The position numbers and the translations under genes are program-made. Under the pieces are notes generated by a model. That model was not told the origin of the DNA and made no database searches. It saw only the letters and a list, made by a program, of their open reading frames with translations. Below are positions 8,037 to 15,674 of a stretch of DNA of 47,825 nt, in pieces (position 1 is the first letter of the stretch; each line of letters begins with the position of its first letter). This stretch comes from JBALVT01 sp045110675. Lineage in GTDB: Bacteria; Pseudomonadota; Gammaproteobacteria; Pseudomonadales; Halieaceae. The stretch covers positions 1-47,825 of the forward strand of contig JBGCGJ010000037.1 of assembly GCA_045110675.1 (NCBI GenBank), given 5' to 3'.

Positions 8037-9305
8037 ATGAACACGGCAAACCCCGAGCTGGTCCAAAAAGTGATTGAAAACATCGATCGCGAACGACTGG
8101 TAAAACTGGTCATGGACCTGGTCGATATTCCGAGCCCGACGGGTTACGAGGGCGATTGCGCCCGCGCAGTAAACGAAGTGTTGCTCGGCGCCAACTTCGA
8201 CTCAGTGTTGCAACCCATCGGCGATGAGCGTTACAACGCCGTCGGCCGCCTACAAGGCCAGGGCGGCGGCAAGTCGCTGATGTTCAACGGGCATTTGGAT
8301 ACTTCTTTTGGGCCCGAGCAAGCCCACCGTGGCCTAGGATACCAGTGTAAAGGCACCCTGGTGGACGACGAGTGGATTTACGGCATGGGCTCTTTCAATA
8401 TGAAAAGCGCCATGGGCACCTACGTTACAGCCATTGAAGCTATTCAAAAGGCGGGCATCAAACTCGGCGGCGACGTTGTCATCGCCGGTGTTGCCGGAGA
8501 GATTGAAAAAGCACCGGTGAATGACCACGAAGGCCCTATGTATCAGGGTTACGGTGTAGGAACGAAGTTTGCTATCACCCACGGGGCCATTGCAGATTTT
8601 TGTATTTTGGGGGAACCGACGAACATGATGGTGATACCCCGGCACTGCGGTAGCACCTGGGTGAAAATCACCATACCCGGTCATTTGATTCACACTGCCT
8701 GGTCGGAAGTTGAAAAAAACGCCATCAACAAATCCAGAGTGGTGCTCGACGCGATCCACGATTGGATTCCCGATTATTGTCAGCGCAACAGCCTGGGAGA
8801 TTTCCAACCGCGGGTAAACGTATCAGCCGTAGAAAGCGGCTGGAGTTGGCGGGGAGCCAGAACACCGGACAACTGTGTTATCTACATGGATGTGCGCACG
8901 CTGCCCGACGATCTGCCCATTAAAGCCTACAACGAAGTACGCGAACTGATCGCCAGCGTGGTAGACGAGAATCCGCAACTGGCTGGCACTAAAGTCGAAA
9001 CCTTCATGTCGGTGCCCGGTACCTCGATCCCCGATGACCACGAACTGATTCAAAACATTGTCAAAGCCCACACCGATCAATTGGGCCACGGCCCAGAATT
9101 TGGCATCGAGACCTGGATGAGCGACGCCGCTCATATGAACCGCTACGGAATACCTACCGTGAACTATGGCTCTGCCGGGCGCATCCGCGCAGGCGGCGGC
9201 GGCTTCTCTACCCACCAGGGCGAAGCGGTGCACATTGGCGATATGCTCGACATGGTCAGAATCTATATTCAGGTCATCATGCAGATTTGCGGTGTTGTGG
9301 AGTAG
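8037..9305 (+). CDS. M20 family amidohydrolase (ArgE/DapE/ACY1-like)
   Basis: 422 aa. Metal-site motifs are NGHLDTS (His86, Asp88), AGEIEKAP (about 154-160) and LGEPTNM. The usual metal-bridging Asp in the G-x-x-x-D-M-K block is Asn here (GSFNMKSAM, Asn121), a change that may mark a subfamily. M20 enzymes hydrolyse N-acyl or N-carbamoyl amino acids or small peptides in the cytoplasm. A good AAGGAG site sits 8 bp before the ATG. It follows the FAH gene by 55 bp and is 3 bp from the next gene. It is a candidate for the amide-hydrolysing step that the nitrile hydratase pathway needs. Confidence 0.9.
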   Translation: MNTANPELVQKVIENIDRERLVKLVMDLVDIPSPTGYEGDCARAVNEVLLGANFDSVLQPIGDERYNAVGRLQGQGGGKSLMFNGHLDTSFGPEQAHRGLGYQCKGTLVDDEWIYGMGSFNMKSAMGTYVTAIEAIQKAGIKLGGDVVIAGVAGEIEKAPVNDHEGPMYQGYGVGTKFAITHGAIADFCILGEPTNMMVIPRHCGSTWVKITIPGHLIHTAWSEVEKNAINKSRVVLDAIHDWIPDYCQRNSLGDFQPRVNVSAVESGWSWRGARTPDNCVIYMDVRTLPDDLPIKAYNEVRELIASVVDENPQLAGTKVETFMSVPGTSIPDDHELIQNIVKAHTDQLGHGPEFGIETWMSDAAHMNRYGIPTVNYGSAGRIRAGGGGFSTHQGEAVHIGDMLDMVRIYIQVIMQICGVVE

Positions 9306-9308
9306 CCG

Positions 9309-10187
9309 ATGAAACGGCCTGAACAGCGTTTTGAATTCTCTGCAATGCCATCGCGAAAGCGCTGGCGACTGCCCGACGGCAAGCGCATGGCGGTGTACAC
9401 CATCGTTAACGTCGAAGAATGGGATATAGAAAAACCGATTGCCCGGGAGTATGTCACCTCGCCAGCCGGTGTTGCGACAGTACCCAACATCCCCAATTGG
9501 GCGTGGCATGAATACGGTATGCGGGTGGGTTTTTGGCGCATCCTCGAGGCGTTTCAAAGTCGCAACATCAAAGCCAGTACCGCACTCAACGCCAAAGTAT
9601 GCAGCGGAGCAGGGGAACCTGTCGCCGCCGCGATGCGCGAAGCGGGCTGGGGATTTATGGGCCACGGCTACCACCAGCAGGCACTGCATATGGTGGAAGA
9701 CCAAAAAGCAAACATTCAGCAATCATACGACGCCCTGCTCGCCTACACCGGCGTCGCACCCAAAGGGTGGCTTGGACCGGGCTTGCACCAAACACTGGAT
9801 ACTCTGGACTATCTCGCCGAAGTGGGGTTCAAGTTCGTCACAGATTTCCCCATGGATGAACAACCCGTCACCATGCGCACCAGTAGCGATCCGGTGGTCG
9901 CAATGCCCTATACCTTAGAGCTCAGTGACCTGCCCATGATGGTCGTACACCAACACGAATCCAGAGTGTGGCATGACCGGGCTGTAGATCAGTTTGACCG
10001 TCTTTACCAGGAATCGGCGCAACAGCCCAGAGTAATGTCCATGAGTATTCACCCCTACATCATGGGTGTTCCCCACCGTATCAAGTATTTCGAATCGGCC
10101 TACGATCACATGCTGCAACGTGAGGATGTATGGTTCGCAACGGCGGAAGAAATCTACGATTGGTACACGGCAAACCCACCCGAGTAA
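9309..10187 (+). CDS. Polysaccharide-deacetylase family, PuuE/cyclic-imidase-like
   Basis: 292 aa. The NodB-type barrel shows YTIVNVEEWD at its first strand, GHGYHQQAL as the H-x(3)-Q region, GWLGPGLHQTLDTLDYL, and DFPMDEQP, as in the allantoinase PuuE and cyclic-imide hydrolases rather than true chitin or peptidoglycan deacetylases. There is no signal peptide, which fits a cytoplasmic C-N hydrolase. The ATG comes 3 bp after the M20 stop, so the two are coupled. Opening of a cyclic imide or ureide followed by M20 hydrolysis is a reasonable inference. The substrate is not proven. Confidence 0.85.
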   Translation: MKRPEQRFEFSAMPSRKRWRLPDGKRMAVYTIVNVEEWDIEKPIAREYVTSPAGVATVPNIPNWAWHEYGMRVGFWRILEAFQSRNIKASTALNAKVCSGAGEPVAAAMREAGWGFMGHGYHQQALHMVEDQKANIQQSYDALLAYTGVAPKGWLGPGLHQTLDTLDYLAEVGFKFVTDFPMDEQPVTMRTSSDPVVAMPYTLELSDLPMMVVHQHESRVWHDRAVDQFDRLYQESAQQPRVMSMSIHPYIMGVPHRIKYFESAYDHMLQREDVWFATAEEIYDWYTANPPE

Positions 10188-10325
10188 GTCGACCAATATT
10201 CCCGCTTCGCGGCCTGCACCGGCGCTACCCTGCCAGTCAACGAAAAGCGCACTGAAGATCAAGACACCTCACAAGGCCTTGCGTAACATCCTGTGCTAAT
10301 ACGAGATAATGGGCAGGACAAGCAC

Positions 10326-11522
10326 ATGAGCAGCATTAGCAAAGACCAAATTTGGACCAGCGAACTCAACGATCTTGCCAGCGTGCAAGACGGCTTCGAT
10401 CGCAGCAAAACCATACGTTTTTACGACACAACCTTACGGGACGGCGAACAGTCCGTTGGTGTGTGTTTTTCTCCGGAAGAGAAATTTGAAATCGCCTGTA
10501 AATTGGCGGACATGGGCATCAGCCGAATCGAATCGGGATTTCCACGAGTGTCCCCCGAAGACACTCAGGCAGTAGAGCGCATCCTCGCCGCTGACTTGGA
10601 TTCAGAAATCTGGGGCTTTTCCCGCTGTGTCATTGGCGACCTGGATTCCCATATCGAACTGGGCACCGACGCCGTTTTAATCGAAATATCCACTTCCGAT
10701 GTAAAAATGGAAGCCTACGGGTTCAGCCGGGAAACCGTGTTAGAGAGGGTGGCCGGCTCGGTAAAGCACGCCAAAGACAATGGCATCAAACGTGTAAACT
10801 TCTTTGCCGTAGATGCCACTCGCAGCGACCTCGATTTCCTGCGCACTGTTTACGAGACAGCACTGGCAGCAGGCGCTGATGAAGTCTCCGTGGTTGACAC
10901 CATCGGTGCATGCGCACCCGAAGCCGTTGAACACATTATCGGATTAGTTCGATCCTGGGTGGGCGATGATGTGCTCATCCACTGGCACGGACACAACGAT
11001 TTTGGACTGGCAACCGCATCCGCCATTGCAGCAGTGCGCGGCGGCGCTGACTTTGTTCAAGGCACTATTAACGGCATGGGCGAGCGCGCAGGCAACGCAG
11101 ATATCTGTGAAGTCGCCCTGGCTTTGCAGTGCCTTTACAACGTACCTGTGGCAATGGACCTCAGCAAGGCTCGAGACATTTCTCGCCTGGTGCAAGAAGC
11201 CGGAGATTATACGGTCGATGGTTGGAAGCCGGTGGTAGGAGAGTACCTATACACACGAGAAAGTGGCGCAGTCGCCAACCAGTTTCATATCCCCGAGGCC
11301 ATTGAGCCCTACTCCGCCGATATCGTAAAAGCACACCGCAAGATCGTACTCGGTAAAAAGAGCGGTTTATCCAGTATTGTCCTGAAATTACAGGAGCTGG
11401 GTCTGGAGGTATCTTCCGACAAACACGGCGAGATACTGAATGAAGTCAAGGTCAAGGCCACAGCGGCCAAGCGGCTAATGAGCGACGACGAGTTTCGCGC
11501 AGTAGTCGCCAGCTACGTCTAA
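10326..11522 (+). CDS. Isopropylmalate/homocitrate-synthase-like DRE-TIM enzyme
   Basis: 398 aa from the ATG at 10326; an in-frame upstream start at 10293 has no family sequence. The DRE-TIM signature FYDTTLRDGEQ is followed by HWHGHNDFGLA (metal His pair) and GTINGMGERAGNAD, features of the Claisen-condensing group (isopropylmalate, homocitrate and citramalate synthases). The C-terminal LeuA regulatory domain is absent at this length. It either condenses acetyl-CoA with a 2-keto acid or runs the reverse cleavage. A 138-bp gap separates it from the deacetylase gene. In this operon a catabolic or specialised role is more likely than leucine or lysine synthesis. Confidence 0.85.
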   Translation: MSSISKDQIWTSELNDLASVQDGFDRSKTIRFYDTTLRDGEQSVGVCFSPEEKFEIACKLADMGISRIESGFPRVSPEDTQAVERILAADLDSEIWGFSRCVIGDLDSHIELGTDAVLIEISTSDVKMEAYGFSRETVLERVAGSVKHAKDNGIKRVNFFAVDATRSDLDFLRTVYETALAAGADEVSVVDTIGACAPEAVEHIIGLVRSWVGDDVLIHWHGHNDFGLATASAIAAVRGGADFVQGTINGMGERAGNADICEVALALQCLYNVPVAMDLSKARDISRLVQEAGDYTVDGWKPVVGEYLYTRESGAVANQFHIPEAIEPYSADIVKAHRKIVLGKKSGLSSIVLKLQELGLEVSSDKHGEILNEVKVKATAAKRLMSDDEFRAVVASYV

Positions 11523-11558
11523 TCAAAATCTATTGAGAATATTTTTAGGAGAATAATT

Positions 11559-12656
11559 ATGAGCAAGGTTAATGTGGGTATTATTTTTAAATCTTACGAA
11601 CCGATGTCAGCCATTCAAAAGTACGCTGCGCAGACAGAGGCCTCGGGCTACACTGGCGGCTTCTGGATCGCCGAAGCTTATCACTGGTTTCGCTCTTACG
11701 GCTTGGAATCCCGCGGTTGTTTTACCGCATTGGCGGCGGCCACCATGGCAACCAAAGAGATCACCATCGGCTTGGGCATTACTTCTCCCTATGTTCGTCA
11801 CCCTACCATACAAGCCTCTGAATGCGCCGGAATCGACGAGTTGTCCAACGGGCGATTCATTATGGGCCTCGGAGTCGGCAAGGTCGGAATTGAATACCTC
11901 GAGTACGATATTGACGAAATGAAGCCAGTGCCCGTGCATCAGGAATCTCTGGACATCATGCGTAAGATTTTCACCGGAGAAGAATACAGCTACGAAGGTA
12001 AGTTCTTCAAATCCAGCATGCCCGCTTACGATCGCGCCGCCGATGGCTTAAGAACTGAGATACCAATTTACATCGGTGCCACTGGTCCCTTCATGCAGCG
12101 CCTTGCAGGGCGCTCCAGCGACGGAATGTTGCTAGCCGGTCTGACCTCACCAAAATTTGTTGAGTACGCCACCGATAATATGCGCAAAGGCGCAGAAAAA
12201 GCAGGCCGCACATTGCCAGCAGATTTTCCCGTGGGCGGCGTAATCCTCGCTGCTTGCAGCGAGGACGGTGCTAAAGCGAAAGAAGCAACTCGCTCGTACA
12301 CCGGAACCTACATTGTCAACAAACTGCGCAACATCAAGAACGATGTGATTCTGGCCGGCTCGGGCCTACCCGACTCATCCTGGGACCCATTCCGCAAAGC
12401 CATCGAAGAGGGCACTGCGGATGACGTGACCCACCTGGTAACCGATGAAATGCAGCGAAACTTTACTGTGATCTCAGGAACGCCCGAAGAGTGCCTGGAA
12501 ATAACCCAGGAGCTGGTTGACGCTGGACTAAACACTCCGCTGCTCGAAGTGGTTGGTGAGAGCGAAGAAGCGAATCTGGAGACTGTGCGATTGTTCGGTG
12601 AGAAAGTACTGCCATTTTTGAAGCCGGCGACGACACCGGTTGCTGAAGCTAGTTAA
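11559..12656 (+). CDS. Luciferase-like (LLM class) flavin-dependent oxidoreductase
   Basis: 365 aa TIM-barrel protein. The N-terminus VNVGIIFKSYEP, then ASGYTGGFWIAEAYHWF, GLGITSPYVRHP, and LSNGRFIMGLGVG in the middle are typical of the FMN/F420-dependent LLM family (methylene-H4MPT reductase, alkanal and nitrilotriacetate-type monooxygenases). No flavin reductase gene was seen nearby, so it would use a reductase from elsewhere or be F420-dependent. A strong TAGGAGA site precedes the ATG, 36 bp after the synthase-like gene. Oxidative attack on the pathway substrate is the likely role, as the last gene of the operon before the hairpin region. Confidence 0.9.
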   Translation: MSKVNVGIIFKSYEPMSAIQKYAAQTEASGYTGGFWIAEAYHWFRSYGLESRGCFTALAAATMATKEITIGLGITSPYVRHPTIQASECAGIDELSNGRFIMGLGVGKVGIEYLEYDIDEMKPVPVHQESLDIMRKIFTGEEYSYEGKFFKSSMPAYDRAADGLRTEIPIYIGATGPFMQRLAGRSSDGMLLAGLTSPKFVEYATDNMRKGAEKAGRTLPADFPVGGVILAACSEDGAKAKEATRSYTGTYIVNKLRNIKNDVILAGSGLPDSSWDPFRKAIEEGTADDVTHLVTDEMQRNFTVISGTPEECLEITQELVDAGLNTPLLEVVGESEEANLETVRLFGEKVLPFLKPATTPVAEAS

Positions 12657-12739
12657 TTCAGTTTGGCCTGCGGGGAGATAGCTCGCCCTGCGTTGGTGTT
12701 GTTATACGTGCGTTATTCGCCAGTTATCATTCTTTAGTC

Positions 12740-12813
12740 GCGTGTTTCGTTCGTGCATAGCCTGTTCAGTTGAAGGGGCACGCCCTCACAGGCTATGCAC
12801 GAACGAAACACGC
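12740..12813. repeat. Perfect 26-bp inverted repeat, 22-nt loop (hairpin 1)
   Basis: Left arm 12740-12765 starts GCGTGTTTCG and ends TAGCCTGT. The right arm, 12788-12813, is its exact reverse complement. The 22-nt loop (12766-12787) contains GTTGAAGGGGCACGCCCT. There is no T-run after it on either strand, so it is not a standard terminator, and the arms are far longer than terminator stems. The loop is nearly the reverse complement of the loop of hairpin 2, although the stems are unrelated. Confidence 0.95.
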
Positions 12814-12860
12814 TATCATCGGAGAGATGCAAAACTTAGCGCGATGGTGGCACCCAGTCA

Positions 12861-12936
12861 GCCGTTCTCGCGGGTGGACACCCTCATAAGGGCGTGCACC
12901 TTCAACCGCATGAGGGTGTCCACCCGCGAGAACGGC
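12861..12936. repeat. Perfect 27-bp inverted repeat, 22-nt loop (hairpin 2)
   Basis: Left arm 12861-12887 starts GCCGTTCTCG and ends ACACCCTCAT. The right arm, 12910-12936, is its exact reverse complement. The 22-nt loop (12888-12909) contains AGGGCGTGCACCTTCAAC. It has the same overall size and loop length as hairpin 1, and 18 of 22 loop positions match when one loop is reverse complemented. No T-run follows. Confidence 0.95.
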
Positions 12937-13048
12937 GGGAAGATCCCAAAGCTCCCAACAAGCTTAGATCATAACCTGGAGTATTAACCCCATTACGTCT
13001 AATCTAGAGAAATAATAATTCGACAAATAGTAAGAGAGGAAATTTCCC

Positions 13049-14155
13049 GTGGCTCAGACAGAACCTTCTTCGATTCAAGCGCCCGACCCGCTGACATCAA
13101 ATTCCCAGCGACTGTTAACAATCGGCGGAATACTGCTGGTCGCCAGCGGAATGTTATTCGGCGATATCTTTGCCATATTCGTTCTCCACCCCAACAACGC
13201 CCGCATAGGCGAAGCCATGTTCGCTGCTTCACAGTTGATTCCTGCAGGTGACGCCGATGGCATTCTCGCGCACTTCATGGCGATAGGGGGATACTTGGAA
13301 AATCGCGGCACCAAGGTCGACACCCATAGTCACATTATCCACATGGGCTATATCGCCTTGCTACTGGCCATGCTGCAACCCTGGGTTGCACTGAGCGATA
13401 CCACAAAACGCCGCACCGCCTGGATGTTTATTATCGCCTCCATTTTGCTACCGATTTCCATTTTTTCTATTCACTATATCGGTCTCGCGTACAGTCCTTT
13501 CGAACACATCGGCTGGGCCAGTATTTCCGCAGACGCCTGCGGTGCCGCGTTGGCCGTGGCCGTTTTTATTCAGTTGTGGGGGCTTTGGAAAGGTGCTCGC
13601 AATAATTCAGACTCCCCACCGACACCGAAGTACCTTGGCGATAACAATGCCGCAGCACGGGTGCTTCTGGCCGGCGGTCTACTGCTATTGGTTTCGGGGT
13701 TTTTGTACGGCGCGGCTTATGCGGCCTGGTCCCAGTTTGGGGGAGGCACTTCGGAAGTTGCGATCCTAAAAGCTATCGTCACCCAGGCAGCTGCCTCGAA
13801 TCAGGATTTACTGGGAGCCGCATTTGACGACTTTGGCAACTACCAAATGTATCGCGCCATCAATGTGGCGGTTCACACCCATATCAATGAAATGGGTATC
13901 CTGTTGCTGCTGATGTCGTTCGTCCAATCCTTTGTTAACTACAGCGATGTGGTTCGCAATCGCTGGGCCAAGCTTGCAGTGCTCGGTGGCTTCGGATTGC
14001 CAATTGGAATTTTGCTGGAGATTAATTTTGGCATTGTCGGCAGCATTCTGGCGGATTCATTTGGATTCCTCATGATTGTTAGCCTGATGGCCATGCTGTT
14101 TGGTTTGTTGCGGCATACGGGTGCCACGGACGCACAAAAAGGAGCATCAGCATGA
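13049..14155 (+). CDS. Membrane protein with two copies of a His-rich 4-helix unit
   Basis: 368 aa from a GTG with an AGAGGA site 8 bp upstream. About eight hydrophobic helices fall into two homologous halves (about 21-182 and 203-355). Each opens with a helix like LLTIGGILLVASGMLFG or VLLAGGLLLLVSGFLYG, then carries a His motif: DTHSHIIHMGY (His93, His95, His98) in the first and VHTHINEMGI (His276, His278) in the second. The spacing resembles metal or heme ligation in a membrane. Its stop overlaps the start of the next gene (ATGA), which encodes a third copy of the unit. I do not recognise the family; an inner-membrane redox or metal role is an inference. Confidence 0.8.
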   Translation: MAQTEPSSIQAPDPLTSNSQRLLTIGGILLVASGMLFGDIFAIFVLHPNNARIGEAMFAASQLIPAGDADGILAHFMAIGGYLENRGTKVDTHSHIIHMGYIALLLAMLQPWVALSDTTKRRTAWMFIIASILLPISIFSIHYIGLAYSPFEHIGWASISADACGAALAVAVFIQLWGLWKGARNNSDSPPTPKYLGDNNAAARVLLAGGLLLLVSGFLYGAAYAAWSQFGGGTSEVAILKAIVTQAAASNQDLLGAAFDDFGNYQMYRAINVAVHTHINEMGILLLLMSFVQSFVNYSDVVRNRWAKLAVLGGFGLPIGILLEINFGIVGSILADSFGFLMIVSLMAMLFGLLRHTGATDAQKGASA

Positions 14156-14649
14156 ATACGGCGAAAAGAATTCTCATTCTAACGGGCATCGCACTCATTG
14201 CTTGCACCATGGCGTTTGGCGTCGGCTACGCCTTGTTTGATGAGCACCAGACGCTAGAGGGCATGGGGAGGTATATGGCAGGGGGATTTATGGAAGCGGC
14301 ATCGGGCAATATGGGTGCCGCCTTCGAATCCCTGGATTCCTACGGTGCTCTTTCCCAGGAATATCGCAATGAGGTGCACTCTCACGGCCATTGGGGGATG
14401 TTGTCCCTGATTCTTATCATCCTTGGACTGATGTTCGACCGGGTTGCACTGAGTGAAAAAAACGGAGTAATGCTGGCCAGTTTGCTAGCGTTTAGCACCG
14501 CGGCATTTCCACTGGGTGTCTTGCTACAAATTGGTCCCGCTGCAGGGCTCGGAGAGATCTTGTCCGTAGTCGGATCAGTTGGCATGATTATCGGCTTGCT
14601 AGTGGCCGTTTTTGGAATACTTAAAAATACCCCAAACCATACTGACTGA
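14152..14649 (+). CDS. Membrane protein, single copy of the His-rich 4-helix unit
   Basis: 165 aa, four predicted membrane helices. It has the same layout as each half of the preceding protein: an opening helix (ILILTGIALIACTMAFGVGY), a soluble loop of about 45 residues, then VHSHGHWGML (His76, His78, His80, Met83), and a last pair of helices with PLGVLLQIG matching PIGILLEIN in the neighbour. It overlaps that gene by 4 bp, so the products are made together and may assemble into one complex. Family not recognised. Function unknown; conserved His residues suggest a cofactor or metal. Confidence 0.78.
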   Translation: MNTAKRILILTGIALIACTMAFGVGYALFDEHQTLEGMGRYMAGGFMEAASGNMGAAFESLDSYGALSQEYRNEVHSHGHWGMLSLILIILGLMFDRVALSEKNGVMLASLLAFSTAAFPLGVLLQIGPAAGLGEILSVVGSVGMIIGLLVAVFGILKNTPNHTD

Positions 14650-14658
14650 GAGCCTGCC

Positions 14659-15177
14659 ATGCCCCCCAGCACTGCGGAAGTGTCCGCTGTAACTCGCCAC
14701 TACTGCCAACGTTATGAGATCGAACGAATCGAGCTTGAAATGCAGTCAGGCGTTGTCGATTCTGCGGAACTGGTTTGCAATCTTCTACTGAAGTTTGAGC
14801 CCGGATATCAGGTGCAATTTAAGTTGCAGGGAGAACAAGCCGCGCTCGGAGAGCGGATAGCTGGCATGAGCTCAGACGGGGCAGTATCCACATTGAGTGG
14901 TCAGTCCACGGCCGAAATGGAAGAGGATCTCACAGCTTTTTTTAGCAGCATCGAGAGTCGGCTGGATCGCATTGCGCACGAAGAGAGAGTGCAGAGTATT
15001 ACTTTTCTGGGGAATACCTTTGTGTTGAACAACAAAACGGTGTTCGACGTCATCGAAGACGTAGATGGTCGATTGACTATAGACATGCACAAAGGCAGCG
15101 AACGCCAGTCGGCGATGCTGCTGGCCAGTTCATTACTAGATGGATTGTACGACGGCTCAATCGTATTAAAAAGTTAG
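14659..15177 (+). CDS. Uncharacterised soluble protein in the membrane/Rieske operon
   Basis: 172 aa, no signal peptide and no membrane helix. The N-terminal part (about 5-95) alternates strand-like stretches (ERIELEMQSGVV, GYQVQFKLQGE). The middle is acidic and helical (AEMEEDLTAFFSSIESRLDRI), and the C-terminus ends with a helix. I see no known catalytic motif and no Cys-rich metal site. It starts 9 bp after the small membrane protein and ends 32 bp before the Rieske gene, so it belongs to the same transcript and may be a cytoplasmic partner. Not recognised. Confidence 0.72.
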   Translation: MPPSTAEVSAVTRHYCQRYEIERIELEMQSGVVDSAELVCNLLLKFEPGYQVQFKLQGEQAALGERIAGMSSDGAVSTLSGQSTAEMEEDLTAFFSSIESRLDRIAHEERVQSITFLGNTFVLNNKTVFDVIEDVDGRLTIDMHKGSERQSAMLLASSLLDGLYDGSIVLKS

Positions 15178-15209
15178 GCAAACTCCTCCTCACGCACTAA
15201 GCTAATCCT

Positions 15210-15605
15210 ATGGCGCAGTGGCAAAGTGTACTCCCGAGCTGTGAGCTGAAGCCGGGACAAGTGAAGGAACTCAGCTGGCAAGATAATGATATATTGCTGT
15301 TGAGAACGCTGGCCGGTCAATGTCTGGCCATAAGCGCCTACTGTCCGCATCAGGGCAACTACATACCGAACGGACTTCCTCCAGGGGCTCCACTCGATAA
15401 ACTTTTGATTAAAGAAGAGTTGAACTGCCCCTACCACGGCTGGCGGTTTAACGGCGCGGGGCAGTGTACTCACATACCCCAGGGCCAGCGTGTGCCAGGC
15501 ATTATCAAACAAGGGAAAGCGGTAATGCGTTCCTGGCAGGTGCGCGAACAGAACAACCAAATTCAACTTCAAGCAGAAGTCTCTTCCACCCCCCGGGAAA
15601 ACTAA
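15210..15605 (+). CDS. Small Rieske [2Fe-2S] protein
   Basis: 131 aa. Cluster ligands are Cys45 and His47 in YCPHQG, and Cys73 and His76 in CPYHGWRF, the pattern of Rieske ferredoxins and of Rieske domains in ring-hydroxylating systems. The interval of 25 residues between the two motifs is a little longer than in many ferredoxins, owing to an insertion around PNGLPPGAPLDK. There is no signal peptide, so it is cytoplasmic. It probably passes electrons to, or from, the His-rich membrane proteins encoded just upstream. Fold and cluster are secure; partner is inferred. Confidence 0.9.
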   Translation: MAQWQSVLPSCELKPGQVKELSWQDNDILLLRTLAGQCLAISAYCPHQGNYIPNGLPPGAPLDKLLIKEELNCPYHGWRFNGAGQCTHIPQGQRVPGIIKQGKAVMRSWQVREQNNQIQLQAEVSSTPREN

Positions 15606-15623
15606 CGGGTAAGTGTCTTGCAT

Positions 15624-15645
15624 TTCTGTACCAATTGGTACAGAA
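15624..15645. promoter_or_regulatory. Perfect 22-bp palindrome, probable TetR operator
   Basis: Half-site TTCTGTACCAA is followed directly by its reverse complement TTGGTACAGAA. It ends 29 bp before the TetR ATG at 15675. Even-length palindromes of this size next to a TetR gene are typical autoregulatory operators. It lies inside the longer in-frame ORF that could start at 15618, which argues that the protein really starts at 15675. The repressor probably also controls the dehalogenase downstream through read-through from this promoter. Confidence 0.75.
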
Positions 15646-15674
15646 TTTCATTTCCCTATGCAGTGAGTCCCGAA

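Larger units (their letters stand above)
12657..13048. other. Gene-free 392-bp region with two large hairpins
   Basis: No credible gene lies here; the one short ORF runs through the inverted repeats and is an artefact. The stretch holds two perfect inverted repeats (described separately) separated by 47 bp. It also holds the promoter region of the downstream membrane-protein operon, ending in an AGAGAGGA ribosome site at 13033-13040. No transposase, integrase or obvious terminal repeats were seen. Confidence 0.8.

Noticed and set aside
8823..9722. A 299-codon minus-strand ORF over the M20 and deacetylase genes
   Set aside because: Antisense shadow of two genes with clear family motifs; no ribosome site or recognisable domain.
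12740..12936. The hairpins as integron attC sites or transcription terminators
   Set aside because: No core GTTRRRY/RYYYAAC boundaries at the stem feet, no integrase nearby, arms are perfect and too long, and no T-run follows.
12742..12987. An 81-codon plus-strand ORF across the two hairpins
   Set aside because: Its codons are dictated by the inverted repeats and loops; there is no ribosome site and no protein-like composition.
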